From contig JAKVBT010000005.1 of NCBI GenBank assembly GCA_022446905.1, positions 1 through 47,014 of the forward strand: a stretch of 47,014 bases of DNA, in the 5' to 3' direction. Positions 31,150-40,125 of the stretch are shown here, one piece after another; position 1 is the stretch's first letter, and each line of letters starts with the position of its first letter. The notes below the pieces were generated by a model. It saw only the letters and a program-made list of their open reading frames with translations, did not search any database and had not been told where the DNA came from. Both the position numbers and the translations under genes were made by a program. Source of the stretch: Phycisphaerales bacterium (GTDB lineage: Bacteria > Planctomycetota > Phycisphaerae > Phycisphaerales > SM1A02).

Positions 31150-32508
31150 ATGTGCGGACATATATCAGTGGCAGCAGTGCTGCTGGCGGCGACGACCGCC
31201 ATGGCCCAGTCAGAACTATCACCAAAGGGAACCCCTGCCCCAAGCCAGCCGGCTGTGGGTGGTGTCGTTGACGCCAACGGGACCCTGTCAACCAAAGCAT
31301 CAGAGTCACTTCCAGATGTCAAGGAACTGATTGAGGCGTATGTGCAGGCCACTGGTGGGTCAGCTGCATGGGCGGGACTGCGCGGCTTGGAGTCATCCTG
31401 GGTTTGGTCACTGGACACTGAGTCTGGAACACTGAACATCAAAGCCGATGTATCGGGCGCATTTCGATCTGAGATGGCCATGAATGAGTCTGAATGGCAG
31501 GAGAGTCAAGGTTGTGATGGCAAACAAGCTTGGATTGAAGACGCCGCCGCTGTGTGTCATGTTGCAAGCGAGGCAGTGCGCACTCAATTGCAGATGCAGT
31601 ATGACCCGACAGCAGTGACGCATCTGATGTCCTATGCCAAAGCCGTGACTACCTCCGGAGAGGTCACGATTGCAGGGCGTCCGACTTGGCGCGTCATTTT
31701 GGTGCCGAAGGTCGGCAGTAGCATGTATTTCTTCTTTGATCAGGAAACCAATCTCCTTGTGCGCTGGGAATTCAGCCGCCCGACCGGGGGATCGCCCGTT
31801 CTCGTCGAGCGTGGCTTTAACGACTACCAGCCTGTTGGCAGCCTGATGATTCCACACACCATTCGTGAACGATCCCGAGCCGGCACTGTCGAATTCAAAC
31901 TCGAATCAGTCTCTGCAAAGGAGATTCCTGCAGCCATGCTGGCGATGGATGAATGTGCCAAGGAGGCATTTGCACTGGCAGCACCAGCGACTCGATCAGC
32001 AGATCAGGATTCCCATCGTTCAGACGGGCCGATGCACGAGAATCTTGTCAAGTTGATCGGCCCTGATTTGATGACTGCATCAGGACAGGCCATTGATTCA
32101 CGCGTGCTCAATGATGTGCCAAACGTCCTGCTCTACTTTTCAGCCAAGTGGTGCGGACCGTGCAGACGCTTCACCCCACAGTTGGTGAATTACTACGAAG
32201 AAACTGGTGCAGATCGCGACTTTGCGGTGGTGTTGGTAAGTAGTGATCGTTCAGCTGACAACATGTTGGAGTATATGAAGGGCTCCAAAATGAATTGGTA
32301 TACCGTTCCGTATGAGCGCATTCAGCCGTCTGGTATCAAGCAGGCTTGGGGTGGTCGTGGAATCCCCAATCTCGTCTGGCTTGGTCCTGCAGATCAGGTC
32401 ATCGAACGCAGTTATGTCAACGGCCGCTATGTGGGTCCGAATCATGTACTCAATGCATTTAAGACCAGAAACGGCGACTCGGCTGAAGCATCTGCTGCTG
32501 GTTCATGA
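31150..32508 (+). CDS. Exported tryparedoxin/nucleoredoxin-like thioredoxin protein
   Basis: 452 residues. Signal peptide to AMA-Q20. Residues about 55-270 resemble an outer-membrane-lipoprotein-sorting-like beta domain (TVEFKLESVSAKEIP end), not firmly identified. The C-terminal thioredoxin domain has SAKWCGPCRRFTPQLVNYY with the CGPC active site at 335-338. It continues with VVLVSSDRSADNMLEYMKG and WYTVPYER, the pattern of tryparedoxin and nucleoredoxin. It would reduce or exchange disulfides outside the cytoplasm. AGGAGG precedes the ATG. Overlaps the following methyltransferase gene by 4 bases (ATGA). Confidence 0.88.
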   Translation: MCGHISVAAVLLAATTAMAQSELSPKGTPAPSQPAVGGVVDANGTLSTKASESLPDVKELIEAYVQATGGSAAWAGLRGLESSWVWSLDTESGTLNIKADVSGAFRSEMAMNESEWQESQGCDGKQAWIEDAAAVCHVASEAVRTQLQMQYDPTAVTHLMSYAKAVTTSGEVTIAGRPTWRVILVPKVGSSMYFFFDQETNLLVRWEFSRPTGGSPVLVERGFNDYQPVGSLMIPHTIRERSRAGTVEFKLESVSAKEIPAAMLAMDECAKEAFALAAPATRSADQDSHRSDGPMHENLVKLIGPDLMTASGQAIDSRVLNDVPNVLLYFSAKWCGPCRRFTPQLVNYYEETGADRDFAVVLVSSDRSADNMLEYMKGSKMNWYTVPYERIQPSGIKQAWGGRGIPNLVWLGPADQVIERSYVNGRYVGPNHVLNAFKTRNGDSAEASAAGS

Positions 32509-33113
32509 ACACACAGTCCTTCGAAGCCTATCAACACGCTATTGACGTGCATGGTGCTGGTTTTGCTGCCACGCTTTGGGGATCTGCTGGAACGCAGTCA
32601 TTGCGCTTTCAAGTGCTGGTGGAGATGATTGGCGGACTGGCCGGTTGCTCGCTATTGGATTTGGGTTGTGGCGATGGCGCTTTGGAACGTTGGTTGATCG
32701 ATTCGGGGCAGATGCCAACTTCTTTGGCTGGATTGGATGCTATTGGCCCGCAGGTGGATCTTGCTCGCAGTCAGGCCGCAGATTGGTCGGAGTACATGCA
32801 AGTTGACTTGTTGGATGAGACCATCGCCTGGCCAATTGCCGACTGGGTGATTGTGTCAGGGACGCTTAACACGATGACAGAATTCGAGGTCGGAGCGGTA
32901 TTGGAAAGGGCTTGGTCTTCCAGTCAGGCCGGTCTGGCCTTCAATCTACTTTCCGATCGTCCCAGTGCAGAGTGGGATCAGCGACCGTTAGGTCCAGCAC
33001 GTCGTCATGATGGATTGTCTTGGATGGCTTGGGCGCTCGAGCGCACTGCTTTGGTAGCGTGTCGTCAGGACTATTTGAGTGGACATGATCTGACCATTGT
33101 CATGAAGCGCTAG
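32505..33113 (+). CDS. Class I SAM-dependent methyltransferase
   Basis: 202 residues. Motif I CSLLDLGCGDGALERWLI, with the acidic ribose contact in SLAGLDAIG, then YMQVDLLDE and DWVIVSGTLNTM. Substrate unknown. Its ATG overlaps the stop of the thioredoxin-like gene, so they are translationally coupled, though the link between an exported redoxin and a cytoplasmic methylase is not obvious. Its 3' end overlaps the DUF2520 gene by 14 bases. Confidence 0.88.
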   Translation: MNTQSFEAYQHAIDVHGAGFAATLWGSAGTQSLRFQVLVEMIGGLAGCSLLDLGCGDGALERWLIDSGQMPTSLAGLDAIGPQVDLARSQAADWSEYMQVDLLDETIAWPIADWVIVSGTLNTMTEFEVGAVLERAWSSSQAGLAFNLLSDRPSAEWDQRPLGPARRHDGLSWMAWALERTALVACRQDYLSGHDLTIVMKR

Positions 33114-33972
33114 GATTCGCCCGTCTCTCGAACGCAAGCCGTACGGCATCGGCAGATGCTGCTTCAAGTGTGTTGTTGGCTTGTGACCAATCAAGACATC
33201 GCTCTACCAGCGACTGATACATATCTTCCATGTGTGGATACTGTGCTTGGAGGACATCAAGATGTTTGGCGATCGTTCCTGCATCGCCTCGAGCGGCTGG
33301 CCCCATGACTGGCCCTGGCCCTTCAGATCGGCTCATTGTTCGCCCAATTTCCTGAACCATCAGGCCAAGTGCAGCAGAGGCGACGGCCTTTGGGACACCC
33401 GCGTCCGTCCAAAGCTTGACTGCATCGGCCAGTACGCCGGTGAGTAGTCCACCTGCAAGCGCAGCGGCAAGATGATGTTGTGTGCGTTTGGTAGTTTCAA
33501 TTTGTACAGGGGTCATGCCAATGTCGATTGCGAATGAACGGAGCCAAGGAGCTGCAACCTCATTGCCGTCGACGGCTGCCACTGCGCCTTTCAGTGCTTC
33601 AGCGCGTCGGCCACCAGGCATCAGCACCATGACCGGGTGGATCGAGCCTGCATGGGCATCTGATGTGGTAATGGCCTCCAAACCAAGTGAACCTGCAGTA
33701 TGCGCCACAATCGTTCCAGGCGCTACTTGGAGCGTCGAGGCTGTTGCAGTCACATGGTCGTCAGGCACACAAATCAACACTGTGTTCGCCTGAGATACAG
33801 CGGAGATGTCACTGGTGACCACGGTTTGTTTGGAGTCGATCCAATCACAGGCCGCAGGTCGCCTCGTCACGATGACCGAGATGGTCCGCCTGGCGGCCAT
33901 GGCGGCTTCGGCCATGGCTCGACCTACAGCACCAGCGCCGATGATTGCGATGGAATGGTCGTGATTGGTCAT
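33100..33972 (-). CDS. DUF2520 / Rossmann-like oxidoreductase-type protein
   Basis: 290 residues. The N-terminal Rossmann fold SIAIIGAGAVGRAMAEAA is followed by VLICVPDDHV and VAHTAGSLGLEAI. GSIHPVMVLMPGG and the all-helical C-terminal domain (AALAGGLLTGVLADAVKL, GPAARGD) are typical of the DUF2520 family, related to proC and ketopantoate reductase. An NAD(P)-dependent role is likely, but the reaction is not established. GGAGG precedes the ATG by three bases. Confidence 0.88.
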   Translation of the reverse strand: MTNHDHSIAIIGAGAVGRAMAEAAMAARRTISVIVTRRPAACDWIDSKQTVVTSDISAVSQANTVLICVPDDHVTATASTLQVAPGTIVAHTAGSLGLEAITTSDAHAGSIHPVMVLMPGGRRAEALKGAVAAVDGNEVAAPWLRSFAIDIGMTPVQIETTKRTQHHLAAALAGGLLTGVLADAVKLWTDAGVPKAVASAALGLMVQEIGRTMSRSEGPGPVMGPAARGDAGTIAKHLDVLQAQYPHMEDMYQSLVERCLDWSQANNTLEAASADAVRLAFERRANPSAS

Positions 33973-34180
33973 GGTCCTCCGAGGCGACGATGGGGAGGGT
34001 CGGTGTATTCAATGGTACGCCTGTCAGCCCCCAGCCGTGTGCTCAATTTCAGTCACTAGCTGAAGAGATGGCTGGCGCGATGGACGCACGATCGATCTGG
34101 ATGTGTTTCTGGTAAGTATTCTGCCCGAGCTGCGCACACAACAGCAAGCATCAGCTTGTGTCTTGCACATGGTGTTTGGC

Positions 34181-34759
34181 TCAGCGTCGGCGGCGTCGGG
34201 ATCTGGCAGCGGCGATGCCGAGCAGGATCAGGGCACCAGGGGCTGGGATTGGAGCATAGATCAGTGCCAGGATGCCTGAGAGGTAGTGTCCAGCAGGCAG
34301 CCCACTGCCATCCTCCCATGTGCTTCCACCAAGCACGCTTACATGGCCGCTCTGGTCGGCAAACATGTCGACCAGGAGCAGGTCAAGGGAACCATCAACT
34401 GGTCCAAATGGGCCTGGGCCTGAGTTGGCATCTGGGAAGGGGAAGAAGTACTCACTGAAGGATTCTCCAGCTGTATTGATTGCCTCAATCCCGAGGACTG
34501 CTTCGCTGCCCCAATTGGGTACGCCAACATTGTCATAGGTCTCAAGGACAACATTTTCCCATCGGAACTCCACCAGACGAGCTGAGGGGCTCACCTCAAG
34601 AATGGCGAAGAGTTGCGGGGGGCCGCCAAAGTACTCCACCCCAGTCAGGTCATAGAGCACCTTTTCAGTGGTTTCATCGCTGCCATCAGCCAGTGCGATA
34701 CTGGCAGATGTGAAGGCGGCCAAAATGCCGCAAAGCAATGTCATAGAACGACTTCTCAT
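34181..34759 (-). CDS. Secreted protein with PEP-CTERM-like sorting tail
   Basis: About 192 residues from the ATG at 34759 (GGAG just upstream). Signal peptide MTLLCGILAAFTSASIALA. The body is beta-rich without a known domain (YFGGPPQLFAILEVSPSARL, FFPFPDANSGPGPFGPVDGS). The C-terminus is PIPAPGALILLGIAAARS followed by five arginines. A PxPxGA + short hydrophobic stretch + Arg cluster is the Phycisphaerae variant of PEP-CTERM signals, read by an exosortase-type system. The hydrophobic part is shorter than a full membrane helix. No exosortase gene is in the window. Confidence 0.8.
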   Translation of the reverse strand: MRSRSMTLLCGILAAFTSASIALADGSDETTEKVLYDLTGVEYFGGPPQLFAILEVSPSARLVEFRWENVVLETYDNVGVPNWGSEAVLGIEAINTAGESFSEYFFPFPDANSGPGPFGPVDGSLDLLLVDMFADQSGHVSVLGGSTWEDGSGLPAGHYLSGILALIYAPIPAPGALILLGIAAARSRRRRR

Positions 34760-34959
34760 TCTCTCTCCACCGACTGCAGAGCATACTCGACACCACCCTA
34801 TTCGCAAGCCCAAGAGGCTTGGATTCGCCACTCTGGGGCCTATCTGGGGGATTTATGTTGGTTCTGGGGTGGACTTCAGATGTACTGCAGCACCTGGAAT
34901 GGTGGGGCCAGGGGCTGTGGATCATCCGTTTCAGGGGCATGAAGTGGCCTATGGCTTGC

Positions 34960-35175
34960 TTACCGCAGTCCAAGTGCCTCCGTGATGACTGCAGCGGCTT
35001 CTCCTGGCGTCCAGCCGTAGGACCACAACTCATGGAGATCCTGAGGAGCGGTAGCAGTCGCCAGAAGGATCTCGCCGTGGCAGAGGTCATATCTGGTCTC
35101 TGTCAGGCCCAGCAGGTGGGTTAGGCGGCCTCTCCAGGCCTCCCAATTCCAGTCATGTGGTGTCTGCGTATTCAT
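34960..35175 (-). CDS. Small hypothetical protein (71 residues)
   Basis: Reads NTQTPHDWNWEAWRGRLTHL, then LCHGEILLATATAPQDLHEL and GWTPGEAAAVITEALG. Tryptophan-rich start and a helical end; no signal peptide or family. The ribosome-binding site is weak, and the case for coding rests on protein-like composition and its position between two other genes. Function unknown. Confidence 0.5.
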   Translation of the reverse strand: MNTQTPHDWNWEAWRGRLTHLLGLTETRYDLCHGEILLATATAPQDLHELWSYGWTPGEAAAVITEALGLR

Positions 35176-35356
35176 CTATGTATCTCGTGTTGCGGCGGCG
35201 GTGTGTATCCGTCGCTCATGATCACCTACGCATGTGATCGGCCTGTGGTGTGTCCGAGAATGCTCAAACTCTGAAAAAAGCCCAAATGAACTTGATGCCA
35301 GCCAGAGCCGTAATTGGGCTGGCCCGTTGCCCAACCATGATTCAGAAAGTGCTCTG

Positions 35357-36259
35357 ATGCCAAAGAAGATGCCAGATAAACGTCCAGGATTCCGTTTTGC
35401 TGCCCTGCTTGGGGTGTCCATTCTGGCACTTGGTTTGATCATTGCGGTTGCCGAGGGGGTCTATTTGGTGCAACGGACCGCCGCTTTGGGCTCGGTGTGG
35501 GCTTGGTTGGTCACAGTGGTGGGTGGACTGGCAGCAGTGGCGGGGGTTGGCCTGATATGGCGTGAGTGGCGTGGCTGGGCCCGCGTACGGTGCGTGGACG
35601 CACTGCGTACGCGTTTGCAGGAGGTCACTGTGCTCGATGATGCCCTTGACGTCGCCGTGTCACGATGGCGAGCGCAGTTAGATGGCCCACAGGAGGCGCT
35701 TCAAGATTTCGATCGTCACTGGCTGGCAGGCACCCCAGAGGATTCACTGTGTGCATTGCATCGACTGGTGCAGACACTCGATCGCATGTGCGAGTCTGAA
35801 ATTCGTCGAGAGGCTGCTCGTACCGGCGTGCTCGTCACGTTATCTGGTGTAGCTCTCTTCGATGCGGCATTGTGCTGTTGGCGCAACCTGCGACTGATGC
35901 GCCGAGTGGCAGAGTGCTATGGCGCGCGTCCTGGTTTCTGTGGCACCTGGCGCCTCTGCCGAATGGTGTTGACCCACGCTATCGCCGTTGATTTGACGCA
36001 ACATGCTGCCGATGCCGTGTCTACGCGAGTAGGCGCAGTGGCAGCAGCCGGGGGACAAGGGCTTGTGGCGGCGACATTGACGGTTCGACTTGGACTTTGG
36101 ACCCAATCGGTATGTCGTCCGCTTTCCAGATCACCGCGCACAATTGGCACATTCATCGTGGCGAGTGCTGCGGACAACCTTGGTCATCGAGTGCGACGGA
36201 CGATTCGACGTTGTGTTGGGGCGATCAAGGCGCGCCAGCCATCAACGGTGGCGAAGTAA
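35357..36259 (+). CDS. YcjF/DUF697-like membrane protein
   Basis: About 300 residues from the ATG at 35357; 35369 is an alternative. Two N-terminal membrane helices (FAALLGVSILALGLIIAVAEG and LVTVVGGLAAVAGVGLIW) precede a cytoplasmic helical region with conserved-looking EIRREAARTGVLVTLSGVALFDAA. The ending pattern AASAADNLGHRVRR is similar to YcjF (here VASAADNLGHRVRR). YcjF/DUF697 proteins are often paired with a YcjX-type GTPase, which is not seen here. Role unknown. Confidence 0.75.
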   Translation: MPKKMPDKRPGFRFAALLGVSILALGLIIAVAEGVYLVQRTAALGSVWAWLVTVVGGLAAVAGVGLIWREWRGWARVRCVDALRTRLQEVTVLDDALDVAVSRWRAQLDGPQEALQDFDRHWLAGTPEDSLCALHRLVQTLDRMCESEIRREAARTGVLVTLSGVALFDAALCCWRNLRLMRRVAECYGARPGFCGTWRLCRMVLTHAIAVDLTQHAADAVSTRVGAVAAAGGQGLVAATLTVRLGLWTQSVCRPLSRSPRTIGTFIVASAADNLGHRVRRTIRRCVGAIKARQPSTVAK

Positions 36260-36369
36260 ACAGGTGTGAGGATCCTCATCATTGACCGGTACGCTGGCGT
36301 GCTTGAGCGGTCACGGTGCCCACACATCTGCCGCCACTGCATCCAAATTGTTCCGTATACAGGGACGGC

Positions 36370-37782
36370 CTACATAGAGATGCTGATGATCCCCAGGGCG
36401 AGTACCAGCAATGCCAAGCAGTTTCGAATCCAACCCAAGAGAGGGCCCGTCGGCGGTCGAATGCCAACGCGGATAGTGCCTCGCGCAGTTTGAGGCCATA
36501 GTTTGAGTAAGAGGGCATCGTCAAACATCGTCAAACACAACACGATGATGAGCCAGTTGAAAAACCCGTAGTTCCCCGTGGCGAGGATGCCGATCATCAG
36601 CAGCATGATCAGACTAGCGCCGATCGCTCGGGGAACTCGTGGAAACAGCAGTAACACTGGTGCGACCAAACCAATGATGAACATCAGCACACAGGCCAAT
36701 TTGGATACCACTGCTGGCAGGGCGTCTGCATACCAAGCAGTGCAAAGTGGAAGTGGTTGCATCCAAAGGTAGTTGGTCAGTGCTGCAGAGTCTGAGTCAA
36801 TCGAGTCACCAGTTTGCAGTTTGAATAGGCTCCCGAAGAAGATCAATTTCCCAAGGAGTAGGAGGATGAGCCAATAGACGAGGCGCGATGGTCTTTTTGC
36901 TTCCAGGCTGTTGAGCCGCCATGAACCTGGCGACCATAGAACCGCCAGCAAGCCAACCTCTAAGAGCAGCGCATCCCATGGTTGCTGAAATGAGACGCCC
37001 CCAAATATGAAAATAATCAAGTACGCCAACCAAGCCATGATCGCTGACCAGATCGGGAAGAAGCCGATTGTCATCATTCCACTTCCGAGAGCGCCAATGA
37101 GTACAAGGGCCTGCATACGTGTTTCTGTCAGATTGAGTGGCAGTAGTTGGAGATCCGCCATGCGCCACCAGTGGACGGTGTCATCGGTTGCGTGCTGGAC
37201 AAGATGTGCAGCTGGCAAGAGCTCCTGATCACCAAACAGACTTGGAAGTTGGGTGCCGATGGAAATAAAGGCGGCGAGCAAGATCATGCCCATGAGTCGA
37301 AGAAAGACCCGCCTGGTCAGGAGGAATGTGCTTGGTAGTTCAACTTTTCCAAAGAGCATGCTTGAGAGTTGGTTAGCGATGCCGCGGTGATTGGCGACAG
37401 AACGATAGAACAAGTCGCATGCCCAGTGGAAGGGTGGTACGTGGCGGTACAAGGCCAGCGGCCATCTGCGGAGGCCGATTCGATCCATGATGGTGAACAT
37501 GGCCTCAGCACCGTGCACTGATTGGCCATTTGGCTGAACCACATGGACCGCCTTTTGGAGTTCATCCAAAGTCAGCAGCGGCAGATGAGGTGCTGCAGTT
37601 GTTGCTGGTGCCCAGTCAAGCGTGTCCCCAGAGAGCTCGTAGTATCGGCGCATCCAGCGGCGACAGAAAGTGCAGTCGCTATCCCAGACGACGAGCGTCT
37701 TCAAAGTTGGAAAATCGGCAGTTGGTGGCGCCTGAGTACAACCGCCGTTTCCACAGGAATTGCATGAGGCACAGTCGCTCAT
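36370..37782 (-). CDS. DCC1-like thiol oxidoreductase fused to LMF1-type membrane domain
   Basis: 470 residues. The cysteine-rich N-terminus (CASCNSCGNGGC) is followed by a DCC1/DUF393 domain at about 28-130 with WDSDCTFCRRWMRRYY, the DxDCxxC signature. From about 155 there are 8-9 membrane helices matching lipase maturation factor 1: IGTQLPSLFGDQELLPAAHL, FQQPWDALLLEVGLLAVLW and LIFFGSLFKLQTGDSIDSDS. The usual globular C-terminal LMF1 domain is absent: the protein stops after the last helix. A role in folding or oxidation of exported enzymes is inferred from the families. Preceded by a long hairpin. Confidence 0.85.
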   Translation of the reverse strand: MSDCASCNSCGNGGCTQAPPTADFPTLKTLVVWDSDCTFCRRWMRRYYELSGDTLDWAPATTAAPHLPLLTLDELQKAVHVVQPNGQSVHGAEAMFTIMDRIGLRRWPLALYRHVPPFHWACDLFYRSVANHRGIANQLSSMLFGKVELPSTFLLTRRVFLRLMGMILLAAFISIGTQLPSLFGDQELLPAAHLVQHATDDTVHWWRMADLQLLPLNLTETRMQALVLIGALGSGMMTIGFFPIWSAIMAWLAYLIIFIFGGVSFQQPWDALLLEVGLLAVLWSPGSWRLNSLEAKRPSRLVYWLILLLLGKLIFFGSLFKLQTGDSIDSDSAALTNYLWMQPLPLCTAWYADALPAVVSKLACVLMFIIGLVAPVLLLFPRVPRAIGASLIMLLMIGILATGNYGFFNWLIIVLCLTMFDDALLLKLWPQTARGTIRVGIRPPTGPLLGWIRNCLALLVLALGIISISM

Positions 37783-37799
37783 GGTGTGCAGGATACGAC

Positions 37800-37829
37800 A
37801 GCCCGCCCCGGTCTATACCGGAGCGGGCT
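37800..37829 (-). terminator. GC-rich hairpin between choice-of-anchor-B gene and DCC1-LMF1 gene
   Basis: AGCCCGC(C)CCGG / CCGG(A)GCGGGCT with loop TCTATA, 11 pairs interrupted by one mismatch. It lies 25 bases after the stop at 37855 and 17 bases before the next ATG. No T-run follows on the minus strand, so it may be a poor terminator, or a leader structure that shields the DCC1-LMF1 start. Confidence 0.45.
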
Positions 37830-37854
37830 ATGGGTTCATGAAAGAGATGTGGAC

Positions 37855-40062
37855 TCAGCACTCCTGGCCAAAGGCACCCAGAATGACCAAGAGGTCATTG
37901 ACATCGTAGACGGTGCCGAATTGGGCGACCGCCAGGAGGATGTCCTCGACGTCGACTACGCCGTTGCCATCGATATCGCCAGTACAACTCTCGCAATCAA
38001 TAGTCGAGAGTTTGACGGCGTCGACTGCTGCTTCAACCACCGAACCGCTTCCAAGGTCATTGGCTTCGAAGGCTAAGCGGAATTGGTCAGAGGGGTTGAT
38101 GCCAGAGATAGACCCGATATCAAACTGGAGGAAATACCAGCCACCTGAGGCTTCCGGTCCAGTCGGGCCGACTTGTTCCAGAGGCACCCAAGTCGCGCCG
38201 CCGTCATCGGATACACGGACATAGAAAATGTCCTCGTTGGGTGAGGCGCCGAAATCATTGCTGAACCAGCGTGCGTACTCCACTACGGCGTTTGGATCGG
38301 ACGCATCGAGTACGGGAGAGATCAGTGTCGTTGTGCCACCATCGACATCAGAATTGCCCTGCACATTGTCCGTCAGCCAGCAGGCTCCACTGCCATCGGC
38401 ATCGTTCGCGGGTTCGCCACGTACGCCACCACCGGCCGGTACACCCCGATTCCACTGGCCGTCGGCGCAGTCATTCTCAACTGTCCATCCCGGATCGGTT
38501 TCGCCATTGTCATTAAACACGTCGTCAATGTCATTGGCGGAAAGGAGGTTGCCGGATGTGACGGTGACGGTATACCCGTTCGTGGTCGCAACTTTGGCCT
38601 CAAAAGACACTTGTTGGCCGCATTCGGTCGCTCCAAAGGTTGCACGAAGAATGACTGGTGTGCTCGGATCTTTAATATCCATCGAGGCAGATACCCAGCC
38701 AGAACCGTCGTTCCACCGCAACTCAGTGGCATCTAGATCAAGCGTTGCATCTTCCACGAGCGTCGCAGACACACGGAAAGAGTCGCCGCCAGCAGGATTG
38801 AGCATGTCAGGCAGAGGATCAATCACGGTAGCGACTACCGCTGGGGGAATGAGCGTCCAGACAAACAAACCACGTTCCAGATCGGATCCGATGACAGTCC
38901 CGCTGGGGAAGTATGGATAGGTGCTCCAGATGCCGTTCAGTTGAGAATTATCATTTGCTGGATAGGTATCAAACCAACTGATCTGTTCAGGCGCCAGACG
39001 ATTCGTGATGTCAAAGATCCGAAGTCCACTTCGATAATTGGCTTGGAACATCAAGTTGTCCTTGATGTAGAGATTGTGATCTGTAGATGCTGTCCCCGTC
39101 GTGCATGTGCCGACCTGCGTGGGATTTGACAGATCACTGATGTCAATGATGCGGGTTGTTGTTGGTGTGCCCGTATTTTGCTCATCAAGTTCATCATTGA
39201 GATACAAATGTTGCAAGTCATCGGTGACCCACCCCTGATGGGAGTAGTTGTTATTGGAGTGCTGCACCTCACCAATGGTGAAAATGTTTGACTTGTCCGT
39301 AACGTCAAGAATGGTCAGCCCGGTTTCAGACCAGCCCCCATTAAATCCAGCAAAGCAGAAGGCAATCTGGCGACCTGCATACTGTGATCCGGGCGGATAC
39401 GTCACAACTTGTGCGTCGTGAACATACTTATTGGTCCATGTTGCCACATAGGGTGGACTGGTCAAGCTGGCATTGAGATCGTAGATTCGAAGCCCATTGT
39501 CCCCACCTCCGGTGCGATAGAGAAATCCACTGGTGACATCAATGACGATGTTATGTGTGACTGTCGTGCCGCCAGTGGTGACTGTGTTGACCAGTGGAGC
39601 AACGCCGATATCGATGTTCGACATGTCAACGACCTGAATACCTTGCCCGCCTTCGCTGACAATGTAGGCGTGGTCACTGTAGACCTTGACATCACGCCAC
39701 AAACTGCCAGGTCCAGCCACCTTGTTGATGATGACCGGGGCAGTGGGATCAGTAATGTCAACAAAACTCGTGCCGTCGCTATCACAAATGATGGCATACT
39801 CGCGTCCACTGGCTGAGACGTAGCCCCAGCAGTCACTGCCGGTATCTGCACCGCCGAGATCATCGAGGGTCAGCCAGGATTGAAGTTCAATATCGCCAGC
39901 TGAATCGAACATTCCAGCAGCCATTGGGATCTCACTACTGCGTTGCCAGCCGGGCCCTTTGTAGGGGCCAAAGCGATCGAGCAGTTTGGGATCATCCTGA
40001 TGGGCAAGTGCGCCTGATGACACCACCAAGCCCGCCAAAGTCGCTATAGCGATTCGATTCAC
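37855..40062 (-). CDS. Secreted choice-of-anchor-B (LVIVD-repeat) protein with C-terminal dockerin-like end
   Basis: 735 residues from a GTG at 40062, with AGGAG 6 bases upstream. Signal peptide RIAIATLAGLVVSSGALA. Residues about 60-420 match the choice-of-anchor-B region, a beta-propeller built of LVIVD-like units: SFVDITDPTAPVIINKV, IQVVDMSNIDIG, LTILDVTDKSNIF, TRIIDISDLSNPTQVG and LRIFDITNRLAPEQI. A beta-sandwich region with a jelly-roll-like end (about 560-690) follows. The C-terminus CTGDIDGNGVVDVEDILLAV has one intact EF-hand loop and a shortened second one (YDVNDLLVILGAFG). Extracellular; function unknown. Confidence 0.9.
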   Translation of the reverse strand: MNRIAIATLAGLVVSSGALAHQDDPKLLDRFGPYKGPGWQRSSEIPMAAGMFDSAGDIELQSWLTLDDLGGADTGSDCWGYVSASGREYAIICDSDGTSFVDITDPTAPVIINKVAGPGSLWRDVKVYSDHAYIVSEGGQGIQVVDMSNIDIGVAPLVNTVTTGGTTVTHNIVIDVTSGFLYRTGGGDNGLRIYDLNASLTSPPYVATWTNKYVHDAQVVTYPPGSQYAGRQIAFCFAGFNGGWSETGLTILDVTDKSNIFTIGEVQHSNNNYSHQGWVTDDLQHLYLNDELDEQNTGTPTTTRIIDISDLSNPTQVGTCTTGTASTDHNLYIKDNLMFQANYRSGLRIFDITNRLAPEQISWFDTYPANDNSQLNGIWSTYPYFPSGTVIGSDLERGLFVWTLIPPAVVATVIDPLPDMLNPAGGDSFRVSATLVEDATLDLDATELRWNDGSGWVSASMDIKDPSTPVILRATFGATECGQQVSFEAKVATTNGYTVTVTSGNLLSANDIDDVFNDNGETDPGWTVENDCADGQWNRGVPAGGGVRGEPANDADGSGACWLTDNVQGNSDVDGGTTTLISPVLDASDPNAVVEYARWFSNDFGASPNEDIFYVRVSDDGGATWVPLEQVGPTGPEASGGWYFLQFDIGSISGINPSDQFRLAFEANDLGSGSVVEAAVDAVKLSTIDCESCTGDIDGNGVVDVEDILLAVAQFGTVYDVNDLLVILGAFGQEC

Positions 40063-40125
40063 AGCTCACTCCTCTGTCCCGTCCACGACGTTCAAGGTAC
40101 ACGATCGATGGCCTTGGTCGAGTGT

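Noticed and set aside
38228-38920. Plus-strand ORF of 230 codons
   Set aside because: Antisense shadow of the choice-of-anchor-B gene; Ser/Pro-rich composition mirrors its codons.
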